Shown here one piece after another: positions 44,496 through 53,744 of a DNA stretch of 64,000 bases (positions are counted from its first letter, which is position 1; each line of letters begins with the position of its first letter). The notes beneath the pieces were generated by a model. It saw only the letters and a program-made list of their open reading frames with translations. It was not told the DNA's origin and ran no database searches. Source of the stretch: JBCCCJ01 sp039029315 (GTDB taxonomy: Bacteria; Bacteroidota; Bacteroidia; J057); assembly GCA_039029315.1 (NCBI GenBank), contig JBCCGK010000003.1, forward strand, positions 137,361-201,360, written 5' to 3'. The position numbers and the translations under genes were made by a program.

Positions 44496-45716
44496 ATGAG
44501 ACCCTCTTTCTCCATTCCTTCTGCTTCTTCCTCCTTTACCTGGCTGTTCCTGTTAGTCATCTGGATTCTCTCCTGTCAACCCATAGATGAGCCGCCGATT
44601 GTCCTCGTAGATCCCGCTGTGGCAGAGGAAGCGATCATTGGGTCGACCTTTAACTTTCCTTCCCTTCCTTTGGACTATCGAATCTACACAGAACCGCCAC
44701 ATGCTTCTCAACCCAACACAAGTGTTACAGAATTCCATGCGATTCGACTCGGACGTGTCATGTTCTATGACAACAACTTGTCTTTGGATGGAACAATATC
44801 CTGTGCTTCCTGCCACCAGCAGGCATATGCGTTTGGGGACAATCAGGCGCTGAGTGTAGGTGTGAATGGGAATATGAGCCGAAGAAATACGCTTGCGATG
44901 GGTACGGTATTGAATGGCTTGCCTTACCACACTTTGCCAAACGGCTTACATCACAGGCCACAATTTATGTGGGACGAATGGACAAAAAGCCCACTCGAAG
45001 CCATGAAGCGGCATTTGTCCGATCCCACGATCATGGGAATCGACCCAGATTCCCTGGTGTCAAGGTTGTCACTGGTTCCCTATTACCCCATTTTGTACAA
45101 ACGTGCCTTTCCTCAGCAGCCGGAAGAGATGAGAACTGATTTTTTGGTTGGGGGATTGGGAGGATTTACCGGAACTTTTAGCACGCAAAATTCTCATTTT
45201 GATGGCGCATTTAAAGCCATGAAAGAAGGAGAGTGGATGGAGGATTATCTTGGATTCTCTCCTTCCGAGAATATGGGAAAGAATCTCTTTTTCACACATT
45301 GTGCGAGTTGTCATGGGAACTATCTCGGATATGATATTGCTGTGGAATTCAATCAACTGGAGGATTTTTCAGCTTGTAATGGTCTGGATATTCACTATGA
45401 AGATCAGGGAATCGGGGACTTGCCGGACAAGTCATCACACGCTGGTATGTTTCGTGTTCCGAGTCTGCGAAATATCGAAGTGTCTGCTCCTTATATGCAT
45501 GATGGCAGGTTTGCCAGCCTGAGAGAGGTGCTGGAATTCTACAATTCGGAGATCCAACCCCACCCCAATCTCCACCCTCTGCTTCAGGATTCTGTGGGAG
45601 CACCTGTGAGACTTCAGTTGACCGATACAGAATTGGAGGCCATTGAAGATTTTCTGCGAACATTGACAGATCAGAAATTTCTGACCAGTCCCAAGTGGTC
45701 CAATCCTTTTCGATAG
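44496..45716 (+). CDS. Di-heme cytochrome c peroxidase lipoprotein, copy 2
   Basis: The 406-aa paralogue of the gene at 40653 has a signal and lipobox (WILSC, Cys about residue 27) and two haem-binding sites, CASCH at C103-H107 and CASCH at C269-H273. RNTLAMGTV, MWDEW, MFRVPSLRNIEVSAPYMHDGRF and VLEFYNSE match copy 1 block for block. It should be an outer- or inner-membrane-anchored periplasmic peroxidase or MauG-like oxidase. The gap before it carries repeats, suggesting that duplication and insertion separated it from the regulator pair. Confidence 0.93.
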   Translation: MRPSFSIPSASSSFTWLFLLVIWILSCQPIDEPPIVLVDPAVAEEAIIGSTFNFPSLPLDYRIYTEPPHASQPNTSVTEFHAIRLGRVMFYDNNLSLDGTISCASCHQQAYAFGDNQALSVGVNGNMSRRNTLAMGTVLNGLPYHTLPNGLHHRPQFMWDEWTKSPLEAMKRHLSDPTIMGIDPDSLVSRLSLVPYYPILYKRAFPQQPEEMRTDFLVGGLGGFTGTFSTQNSHFDGAFKAMKEGEWMEDYLGFSPSENMGKNLFFTHCASCHGNYLGYDIAVEFNQLEDFSACNGLDIHYEDQGIGDLPDKSSHAGMFRVPSLRNIEVSAPYMHDGRFASLREVLEFYNSEIQPHPNLHPLLQDSVGAPVRLQLTDTELEAIEDFLRTLTDQKFLTSPKWSNPFR

Positions 45717-45771
45717 GAAGGGAAGGCCATTTTTCTCGCAAATCTGCTTGACAAGTTTCCAAGTATATTTG

Positions 45772-47301
45772 TCAAAATCCTCTCAACTTTCGTTCTCTTT
45801 CTGCCAATCCTCGTAGCCATTCTATGGTTTGGGGGCTGACCTTGTGAATCCACCTTGGAAGGGCCTCAATGCCCCAATCGGCTTCTGCCAGGATAGCCTT
45901 GTCCCCTTCCAAGCTTAATTGAGCTTGCATCTTTTTCTTCATGTCTGCGATCTGATCCTGGTATTCCGGTTGTTCGGATAGGTCTTGCGTCTCCCAGGGA
46001 TCTGCATTGAGGTTGAACAATTGGGTTGTTCGCTTCCCACTCACCATATATGTGAGCAATTTGAACTCTCCTTCTCGATATGCTCTTTGGTTGCTTTTGT
46101 AGGCATAGATCATGGATGACCTGCCCTCAGATTGTTTCCCTTGAAGGATAGGAGTGAGACTTTGGCCTTCAACCAGAGAGGGGATGGGGGTGTGCGTGAG
46201 TTGACAAAGGGTTGGATAGATATCGATCAAATAGACCAAGGCATCCTGTTGGACATCTGCAGGAATCCCCGGACCTTGAAAGATCAGGGGAACTTTGATA
46301 CTATGTTCATACAGATTTTGCTTGCCCATCAAGCCATGCTGTCCCACTGCAAGACCGTTATCTGCCGAAAACACAATGATTGTCTCTTCTCTCAATCCTT
46401 TCTCTTCCAGCGCAGCTACGATTCGCCCGATCTGCTCATCCATGTGGGTGATCATGGCGTAATAGGCTGCAATATTCGCCTTGACTTCATCGGAGGTGCG
46501 AGGATACCCGGCCAGCCACTCATCTCTGATATCCAGTTCTCCATTGTCAAAGGGATGTTCTGGCAAGAAATTCGGGGGGAGTGTCAGGCTGGAAGTATCG
46601 TAGAGATCAATGTACTTCTGATCCACATCTCTTGGGTCGTGGGGAGCCTGAAAGGCCACATACATCATGAAGGGCCCTCGGTCCGGGTCTACCTGCTCTA
46701 TGTACGCAACGGCAGCATTGGCATACAGCTCAGAAGAGTGGAGGTCCCGAACAGTCTTCAGAGAATCGGGATAAGCGCCATCTTGTCTGTATTCGTAGGT
46801 TGGCACTGAATACTGATCGAACATTCCTCCAAAGAAGATTCTCGAGCCTGCGTCGAAGGCCTGTTGGAAGGCAACTTTGCCATTGTGCCACTTCCCCGTT
46901 TCAAAGGTCTGATAGCCATTGGACGCCAGTGCTCTTGGAAATAAGGTATCTGGCATATCCAAATGATTCGCTGGAGGAGGATTCACGTCAAAGACGCCTC
47001 TGCCTGTCATGAGCATTGCCCGACTGGGCGCACAGACAGCGCCATTCATGGCTCCCATGATATAGGCATTGGTGAAGGCCGTTCCCGTTCTCACCAGCGC
47101 ATCCAGTGTTGGGGTGATGATTTCCTCATTTCCCAAAGCTGCAATGGTATTGAATCGCTGGTCATCAGCAAAGAGGAAGAGAATATTGGGGGCACTGTCT
47201 GGCTTTGAGGAAGTTGGCTTGCTTGTCGAACAAGCCGCCAATAAGATGCAGAGGAATCCTGCAACCCCAAGATTGATGGGTATGGAATTAAGGTGTGTCA
47301 T
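45772..47301 (-). CDS. Family S1 sulfatase lipoprotein
   Basis: The chosen start MTHLNSIPINLG leads to a lipoprotein signal (CILLAAC). It overlaps the end of the epimerase gene by 14 bases, which supports coupling. The 509-aa protein has the sulfatase fold: NILFLFADDQR with metal-binding Asp residues, CAPSRAMLMTGRG with the CxPxR formylglycine site, and FSADNGLAVGQHGLMGKQNLYE with the second metal group. The CxPxR Cys must be converted by a formylglycine-generating enzyme not in this window. It is the last gene of the sugar locus and probably removes sulfate from oligosaccharides in the periplasm or at the surface. Confidence 0.95.
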   Translation of the reverse strand: MTHLNSIPINLGVAGFLCILLAACSTSKPTSSKPDSAPNILFLFADDQRFNTIAALGNEEIITPTLDALVRTGTAFTNAYIMGAMNGAVCAPSRAMLMTGRGVFDVNPPPANHLDMPDTLFPRALASNGYQTFETGKWHNGKVAFQQAFDAGSRIFFGGMFDQYSVPTYEYRQDGAYPDSLKTVRDLHSSELYANAAVAYIEQVDPDRGPFMMYVAFQAPHDPRDVDQKYIDLYDTSSLTLPPNFLPEHPFDNGELDIRDEWLAGYPRTSDEVKANIAAYYAMITHMDEQIGRIVAALEEKGLREETIIVFSADNGLAVGQHGLMGKQNLYEHSIKVPLIFQGPGIPADVQQDALVYLIDIYPTLCQLTHTPIPSLVEGQSLTPILQGKQSEGRSSMIYAYKSNQRAYREGEFKLLTYMVSGKRTTQLFNLNADPWETQDLSEQPEYQDQIADMKKKMQAQLSLEGDKAILAEADWGIEALPRWIHKVSPQTIEWLRGLAERERKLRGF

Positions 47302-48286
47302 GAACAATGATGCTGTACGCATAGGTATTGGTCCCTCCAGGTGGAAGCACGATTAAATGAGACTTCTTTTCTATCTCTATTGGAGACAGTTCGATGTCAT
47401 GGTGAGAGACCATCGGTTCTATACAGGCATAAGGAGATCCTGGAGGAGACCAAAGATTGATGTTCGGAAAATCTCCCAGATTCAGGCTGACAAAGGGCGC
47501 TTTGCCTGTTTCTGCGATGCCGATGGTCTGAATGTTGGAGGCCTTCATGAACATACCGCCATTGGGAATCCTCTCATCGGCCAGGGAAAGTCGACTCTCA
47601 TTCGACAGGAAAGGAATGATATTGTCTTGAAGGAAATTGCCAGCAACCTCTATCCTGGAAATACTTAGAGGCTCGGGAAACACATATTCATAATCTGCCC
47701 GAGTCTTGCCATTGTCTAGTGGACAATAGAACCCTGGATGCCCCCCTAAGGCAAAATACATGCTATCTGTTCCGGTATTCTTCAGAATAAACCGATTGAT
47801 CAAGGTTTGCTGCTGCAACTCATACTGTACCTCTAATCGAAAGTCAAAAGGATAATTTGTTCGACTTTGTTCGGAGGATTGGAAAGAGAAAGTAGTTTTT
47901 TGGGGACTATTGTCAGGTTCTTGCACGAACTCCTGAATCATTGCCAAGCCCATAGAAGGCATCTGATACACCTTCGATTGATAGGAAAATTGATCATCCT
48001 TGAACCGAACATTTACCGGAAACATGATAGGAGATTTTTGCTCCCAATAGGTGGAGTCCCCAATCCATAAGACCTCTCTCCCAGATTGTTTGTTCACAAT
48101 GCTTTGCAACTCTGCTCCCAAAGAACTGATTTGAACCTTTAAGCGATCATTGTCGAGGGTAACATAAGGATTGAGTTCGCTGGTAATGGACTCATGGGTA
48201 CTGCCACAAGCCAATAGGAAACAGGCAGACAGGATCAACAGCAGGTGTTGTAAGCTGCGTCTTGCTTTTGGGATAATTCGATTCAT
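47288..48286 (-). CDS. Aldose 1-epimerase (LacX-like) lipoprotein
   Basis: The 332-aa product starts with a lipobox (LLACGS). The mature part is a galactose-mutarotase-like beta-sandwich: LKVQISSLGAELQSIVNKQSGREVLWIGD, SPIMFPVNVRF and FALGGHPGFYCPL, where the HPGF His is the usual catalytic or binding residue, and a late NINLWSPPGSPYACIEP. It fits the LacX/YeaD-type aldose epimerase group, but lipid anchoring in the periplasm is odd for a mutarotase. Anomer interconversion of released sugars is the likely role. It sits between the sulfatase-xylanase fusion and sulfatase genes in one transcript. Confidence 0.85.
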   Translation of the reverse strand: MNRIIPKARRSLQHLLLILSACFLLACGSTHESITSELNPYVTLDNDRLKVQISSLGAELQSIVNKQSGREVLWIGDSTYWEQKSPIMFPVNVRFKDDQFSYQSKVYQMPSMGLAMIQEFVQEPDNSPQKTTFSFQSSEQSRTNYPFDFRLEVQYELQQQTLINRFILKNTGTDSMYFALGGHPGFYCPLDNGKTRADYEYVFPEPLSISRIEVAGNFLQDNIIPFLSNESRLSLADERIPNGGMFMKASNIQTIGIAETGKAPFVSLNLGDFPNINLWSPPGSPYACIEPMVSHHDIELSPIEIEKKSHLIVLPPGGTNTYAYSIIVHDTP

Positions 48287-48479
48287 ATCACGGGAATCTA
48301 TTTATGGAGAGATATGAGTCAGGCAAAAGGGATCATGGTCCAGAGAGGGAAATAAGAAAATGTCGGGCTCTTTGTCAAAAATGGTCAAGGGATTGCGGAC
48401 CCAATACGTCATCCAATCTAGGTCCTGAAACAATTCTCGATTGTCAAAGTAGCGGGATTGGAAAGAGCGTATCTGATCA

Positions 48480-51400
48480 TTATTCTGTTTCAAGCTGTAG
48501 ACTGACATCATCTACATAGATAGGACCATCCCATTCCGGATGCCATCGACTGATCATCATCTTTACAGAACGTGCAGCCTCTCCTGTCGTGAATGTCAAG
48601 ATCGCTTTTTGATAATCTCCTGTTCCCCTGATGAATTTTTTCAACTCTTTGCCTCCATACTCAGATGCTTTCAGGGTCAATCGCTGATTCTGTCCTGCTC
48701 TGCTCCACATCTCGATGGTGTAGGTTGTGTTGGGAGACAGTCCTTGAATCACTTGATGGATTCCACACTTGTCAGTCGTATAGATGATACAGGAAGTTCC
48801 ATTGATTCCATTCGAGCTGTCTATATCCGGTTTTGTTTCTCCATATCGTTTCCAGTTTTTTGGGAAAAAAGAGACATTGAAGTTATCAGAAAACTGGACG
48901 GATTGATTGGGAATCGCCAACTCTTGATCCAGATTCTTCAGCGTTTCTCTCACCTTAAAGTAGGCTGGTTTGGGTTCTCCTGTTTCAGTAAACATGAAAC
49001 GAGACAAATCCTTGTGCTTGCCAACGCCATCTACCAGTCCCCAAGTATTATAGGTGACCATGCCCGATTCTCTTTTGGACAGAAGAACCTTGAGGACATT
49101 GGCATAAGCATCTGCTTGTTTTTGGAGAGAAGATTCATTGACTTGCCCCATGATTTTGTAATCAATCTCCGTAACATGGAACTCGAGTTTCTGCGCATGT
49201 GCCCAATCGATCAAGTCTGCCAAATAGGCTAGTCGATCCTTATCCAGGGCCAGTTGTGCATTGCTACGCAGGTGTGCCTGCCATCCAATGCCATCGACGC
49301 GTAGCCCCTTTTCTCGCAAGTACAGAATGGTTTCTTTCACCCGATCCCACATGGCTGGCTCCATACCACCATGCTGATTGTAGACCAGTTTGATATCCGG
49401 GGAAAATTTGTTGGCTAGTTCAAATGCTTGCGAGATATAGAGAGGAGTTTGATTTTTGTCGGTATCTGCGCCAATGATGGTCCAGGGATTTTCCCAGTTG
49501 TCTACTCCCTTTTTGGGACCAAACCAGGTGCCGTCCCGATTGACTGTTTCATTCACCACATCCATCCACTTGACTGCTGGATGACCGTTGAAGCGCTTGC
49601 ATTGAGCTGTCATAAAGTCTACCATGACCTCTTCCAATTCTTCTGGTGTACGGTCGTCTGCCTTTGCCCATTTTGAGGCCTGCGGACTGATTGGCCCATG
49701 AAGCCGCACTGCCAATTTGTTCTTTTCAGCCATTTGCACGATAGCATTGATTCTTTCCCAATTCCATTTTCCTGGTTCAGGATGGACCTGAGCTTGCTTG
49801 CCTGCATTTTCCGCCACTGTATAGTTGAACTGGCTGGTGAGAATTTTTTCAACTGAAGTGCCGACCTGACGATGCCCAATTGTTGCGCCAATGTAGAGGT
49901 TTTTGGGGTAATTGGTCCAAAGGATTTCCTTGATGGAGGGACCAGAGACAACAGCAGATGGAGGGAGAATTTCCTGAACAGAGATGTCATCAAACCAGGA
50001 TTTCTCAGTTGCGTTGGGTTTATACTTCAGCAAAGCGATTCCGGCTGTAGTATGGTCTGGCCCTGTTGTAAATGTGAGCGAAATTTTGTCCCAAATCCCT
50101 TTTTGATATCGACTGACAATGTCTTCGCCTCCATAATTTCGGACCTTCAGAAGCACTGTTTCTTTCTTTTCTGTCTTGGCGTAGGCTGTTAATCGATATT
50201 GGGTAGAAGGTTTTAGCTTGGTCAGGTGTTGAAATGCGGAGCATTTGGTTCCCGAGAACTCCAGGCTGGCATCGCCGGACCGCGACTCGTTCTTCACCAC
50301 TTGTATGTGTCCTTGCTTTCCAAATCTCCAGGGATTGTTCCCTTGTTCAAAACCGGGATTAGCAATCAAATTATTTCCAAGGCCTGCAATCGCCTTTTCC
50401 TGTTTTTGGGGCTTCTTTCGATTCCCTTTTTGCATCTTTTGGAAGCTTCTCTTTTGCTGACTTTGAGTGTGAAGAAAGCTGTTGAGTTGGGCCTGAAGCT
50501 TATCTGCCAAATCTCTATTGCTCGCGACGACATTGGTGGTCTCAAGGGGATCTTGTTTGTAATCGTAGAGTTCTTTCACCATGATGTTGGATTCGCTGGA
50601 GATGTCTCCGCCTTTGTACCAGGCTACGTATCGGTACCGATCATTTCGGAGTGCATATCCCATGATTTTGCCACGGGGATACTGACTGATGGCGAAATCC
50701 TTTACCTTTTTCTTCTTTCCTGCCAGAATCGGGACCAGGCTTTTGCCTTGAAGGGCTTCTGGGCTTGGCAATCCGGTCAACTCACATAAGGTCGGAAAAA
50801 TGTCTACAAACTCTGTGGGGGAGGCATTGTTGATTCCTGCTTTCATATCCGGGTCAACCAGAATCAGAGGGGATCGAGTGGCTTGCTCAAAGTTGCTATG
50901 CTTGTTCCATAGTCCGTGATCACCCAAGTGCCAGCCATGATCCCCCCATAGGACAATAGAAGTATTGTTGATCAATCCGGTAGTTTCGAGTGCATCCAGA
51001 AGTTTTCCAATCTGTGCATCGATATAGGAAACACAGGCATAATAGCCATGAATGAGTTCCCGTTGTTTGTCTAGTTGGATCAATCCATTTTCATTAAAGC
51101 TTGCAGGGATGTCTGTATAAGATTTTATCTCCCCCAAATTGTGGTAGGAAAGATTAGAAGTGCTGGATGCTTGGCGTTGAAAGGCTGCGAGCGGTAAGTC
51201 TTCTCGATCGTACAGGTCCCAGTATTTTTGGGGCGCTACAAATGGGAGATGCGGTTTTCTGAACCCAACACATAGGAGAAAGGGATTCTTGTCTGTTGCC
51301 AGTTTATTCAGGTGTTCCACTGCAGTTTCGGCCAGTTTTCCATCAAAGTATCCCTCATCCTCGATCTCAACAGATTCTGTGGAAGGTTTGTGATGTTTTT

Positions 51401-51974
51401 TGAGAAAGGCGCCCATTTCCTTTGGGATGATTCCCTGTGATTTGCCTTCTGCTCTCAGGGTTCGAAATCTTGCTTTGTTCTCCTTGGATTGATACCCAGA
51501 CACGATTGGTTTCCCGTATTGTGGGTGCTCCACTTTTGGATTGCTGTGTGGAACAGACCAGGAATCTGTATCCAGGCCTTTGTCGACACTTCTGGGATCA
51601 AAGATTTTTCCCATTCCGATGGTCGTGTATCCCTGTTGCTTAAAGTACTGCGGCAGGGTTCGGATATCTGGGTTCCGATCACGCATAAGAGTATTTAAGT
51701 CCCTCACCTCAGTGAGGTCAGGTCGAAGCCCAGTCAGCAAACTTACACGAGAAGGAGCGCAGACAGCTTGCTGGCAGTGTGCATTGGTAAAAACCACACC
51801 CATGGCAGCCAGCCGGTCCAAATTCGGACTAATCGCCCACTCATCCCCATAGGTACCAATCAGGGGTTTGAGATCGTCAACAGCGATGAACAGAACATTC
51901 TTGTTTTGGGCATGACTCATTCTCACCAGCAGCAAACTGATGAACAGAAGGAATATGTTGGAGAGAGTCTTCAT
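48480..51974 (-). CDS. Sulfatase-CBM-GH10-CBM fusion enzyme
   Basis: The 1164-aa product has a signal peptide (LLFISLLLVRMSHAQ). Sulfatase domain at about 22-505: VLFIAVDDLKP, formylglycine site CAPSR at C72, WGDHGWHLGDHGLW; closest in style to iduronate-2-sulfatase-like S1 enzymes. A Lys/Gln-rich linker (about 505-530) leads to a CBM4/9-like module (about 533-680, NLIANPGFEQGNNPW). A GH10 domain follows (about 690-1010): RLHGPIS, the acid/base E809 in WMDVVNE, GIGWQAHL and the nucleophile E936 in VTEID. A second CBM4/9-like module ends the protein (about 1025-1164). All key residues of both catalytic domains are present. One chain should desulfate and cut a sulfated xylan-like glycan. The family assignments are by motif, not by search. 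Confidence 0.92.
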   Translation of the reverse strand: MKTLSNIFLLFISLLLVRMSHAQNKNVLFIAVDDLKPLIGTYGDEWAISPNLDRLAAMGVVFTNAHCQQAVCAPSRVSLLTGLRPDLTEVRDLNTLMRDRNPDIRTLPQYFKQQGYTTIGMGKIFDPRSVDKGLDTDSWSVPHSNPKVEHPQYGKPIVSGYQSKENKARFRTLRAEGKSQGIIPKEMGAFLKKHHKPSTESVEIEDEGYFDGKLAETAVEHLNKLATDKNPFLLCVGFRKPHLPFVAPQKYWDLYDREDLPLAAFQRQASSTSNLSYHNLGEIKSYTDIPASFNENGLIQLDKQRELIHGYYACVSYIDAQIGKLLDALETTGLINNTSIVLWGDHGWHLGDHGLWNKHSNFEQATRSPLILVDPDMKAGINNASPTEFVDIFPTLCELTGLPSPEALQGKSLVPILAGKKKKVKDFAISQYPRGKIMGYALRNDRYRYVAWYKGGDISSESNIMVKELYDYKQDPLETTNVVASNRDLADKLQAQLNSFLHTQSQQKRSFQKMQKGNRKKPQKQEKAIAGLGNNLIANPGFEQGNNPWRFGKQGHIQVVKNESRSGDASLEFSGTKCSAFQHLTKLKPSTQYRLTAYAKTEKKETVLLKVRNYGGEDIVSRYQKGIWDKISLTFTTGPDHTTAGIALLKYKPNATEKSWFDDISVQEILPPSAVVSGPSIKEILWTNYPKNLYIGATIGHRQVGTSVEKILTSQFNYTVAENAGKQAQVHPEPGKWNWERINAIVQMAEKNKLAVRLHGPISPQASKWAKADDRTPEELEEVMVDFMTAQCKRFNGHPAVKWMDVVNETVNRDGTWFGPKKGVDNWENPWTIIGADTDKNQTPLYISQAFELANKFSPDIKLVYNQHGGMEPAMWDRVKETILYLREKGLRVDGIGWQAHLRSNAQLALDKDRLAYLADLIDWAHAQKLEFHVTEIDYKIMGQVNESSLQKQADAYANVLKVLLSKRESGMVTYNTWGLVDGVGKHKDLSRFMFTETGEPKPAYFKVRETLKNLDQELAIPNQSVQFSDNFNVSFFPKNWKRYGETKPDIDSSNGINGTSCIIYTTDKCGIHQVIQGLSPNTTYTIEMWSRAGQNQRLTLKASEYGGKELKKFIRGTGDYQKAILTFTTGEAARSVKMMISRWHPEWDGPIYVDDVSLQLETE

Positions 51975-52126
51975 TGGTGTCAGGATAAATGGCAGTGGGG
52001 GATGTAAACATATGAGCCATCCAGGAATGACTCATATGTTGTCAAAATTATGAACTTAAAACTATTACCAAGTCTATTGTTACCTCTATGGCGGTTACTT
52101 CGAAGACCATGATCGGGTGATTGTCA

Positions 52127-53734
52127 TTATTCTTCTTCAGCATCAAAGGCGCTGGAATGTTCTGCTGTGATATAGGTGATGATGAACTGTCCGTTCTGAT
52201 TGCCCGCTACAGGGTCTTTGGAGTAAAGCCTCCACATCAGGTACAAGCTATTCCCACTTACAGAAGAAAGATCAAGCGGCAGATTGATATAGTCATTTTG
52301 AGGGCCGCCACCCATGTTCCAGTTGATGTCCTGCCAAGGACCATCGGAAGGGAGAATGGTCGTCCATTCGCTGGCATCATAAGTTGCCGCAGCGAGATTA
52401 TCAATAGACTCCCCAATATGAAACTCTCTGCTATATCTATTCAGAAAAGCAGCCCCATACCCAATGATTTCTCCAAAGGATACACGCATGGCTTTTACTC
52501 CTGTGATATCGACTGTCCTAACCAAACAGGCATCCAGATCCCCTGGATCCCATCTTCTCATTCCTGTGAATCCTCCTGCCCCAACATTGGCCACCTTCTT
52601 CCAGCCTCCTCGGGTAGAGGAACCCGAAATATCATAACCCGCCCAGATTCCCGGATATGATTCCTCTGGCAAAACATTGGCATCAGCATTATCAATCTGA
52701 TCGTTGAACAATTCTGTCCATCTTGTTTCCACACTGACGGTGAATAGGTCTGGAAATTCATTGGTGACGCCACCTGCATTCGACGCTGCTACCCCAATCA
52801 GATATTCCCCCTCCGGGAGATTGGCTTCTGGACTGATCATAATTTCTCCATCAGTACCCGCACTGAACGCACTAGCAAAATCAGCCAAGGTATCTGGAAC
52901 GATGACTTCCCAACTAGCTGCTGTCATTCCGTCCAGACTTGGAGCAGAAGTCATATAAGCTGTCCAGGGAGAGAGAATGACATTGGTCAGAGGGGTAGAA
53001 CCATCTTGTTGGAAGTAAGCGATCGTTGGAGCAGGACCTACTCTGATGGTGATAATATCAAAGGCTTCTATGGTTCCCAAATTGGTTGTCAATTTGATCG
53101 AAAGGGTGAGACTCCCCTCGACTTCCGCACCAGTTTTGATGATTTCTCCAGTTGTTGGATCCATCTCGAAATTCTCTGGTGCATTGATCAATTCATAGTT
53201 GGCCTCCGTGATCAGACCTGAGCCGGAATTGTCCGTAAATGAAGCCGTTGCAATGACACCTAGTTCCAGGGCACCGACATCGACGGTGGTTTCGTTGACA
53301 GCAAGGGTGGCAGGAACCTCCCTGACAGTCATTGTTACGATATCGTCGTATTGGGCAATCCCTTTGACCGTTTGAACCAGGATAGAGATCACGTATTGGC
53401 CTTCTGACAAATTTCCATTGGTATTGTCATAAGAAATGACACCCGTTTCGATATCGACAGTCAGATTGTTTCTCTGAAAGCTGCTCCCCGAAGGGGCTTT
53501 GATGGTATCCAACCTGATTTTGTAAGCGGATGTGATGTCCAAAGCAGGGGCATCACTGCTGATCACATCCAAAATCGGATACGTATCGAAGCTCTGGTAG
53601 CTGAGTTTTCCATCATTAGAAGCTACTACCGTAGGATTGTATGCTGTGAATTCGCTGACAAATCTTTCCTCTCCGCAACTGGAAATGAGTAAAAAGAGGA
53701 CAATAGATGCGAGATATATGATCAATTTGTTCAT
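52127..53734 (-). CDS. SusE/F-position surface glycan-binding lipoprotein
   Basis: The start MNKLIIYLASIVLFLLISSC gives a lipoprotein signal. The 535-aa protein has tandem cadherin-like beta-domains in the first 300 residues (LTVDIETGVISYDNTNGNLSEGQYVISI, then FEMDPTTGEIIKTG). A C-terminal jelly-roll of the choice-of-anchor J type follows (about 345-530: WTELFNDQ, MRVSFGEIIGYG, YLMWRLYSKDP). It follows susD by 10 bases and, by position and layout, should bind the glycan on the cell surface next to the SusCD pore. No enzyme motif is visible. Confidence 0.8.
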   Translation of the reverse strand: MNKLIIYLASIVLFLLISSCGEERFVSEFTAYNPTVVASNDGKLSYQSFDTYPILDVISSDAPALDITSAYKIRLDTIKAPSGSSFQRNNLTVDIETGVISYDNTNGNLSEGQYVISILVQTVKGIAQYDDIVTMTVREVPATLAVNETTVDVGALELGVIATASFTDNSGSGLITEANYELINAPENFEMDPTTGEIIKTGAEVEGSLTLSIKLTTNLGTIEAFDIITIRVGPAPTIAYFQQDGSTPLTNVILSPWTAYMTSAPSLDGMTAASWEVIVPDTLADFASAFSAGTDGEIMISPEANLPEGEYLIGVAASNAGGVTNEFPDLFTVSVETRWTELFNDQIDNADANVLPEESYPGIWAGYDISGSSTRGGWKKVANVGAGGFTGMRRWDPGDLDACLVRTVDITGVKAMRVSFGEIIGYGAAFLNRYSREFHIGESIDNLAAATYDASEWTTILPSDGPWQDINWNMGGGPQNDYINLPLDLSSVSGNSLYLMWRLYSKDPVAGNQNGQFIITYITAEHSSAFDAEEE

Positions 53735-53744
53735 GGTAGTCCAG

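Noticed and set aside
48302..48511. Minus-strand frame of 69 codons between the fusion enzyme and the epimerase
   Set aside because: It overlaps the end of the fusion gene, has no recognised motif and no clear ribosome-binding site. A small real gene cannot be fully excluded, but support is too thin.
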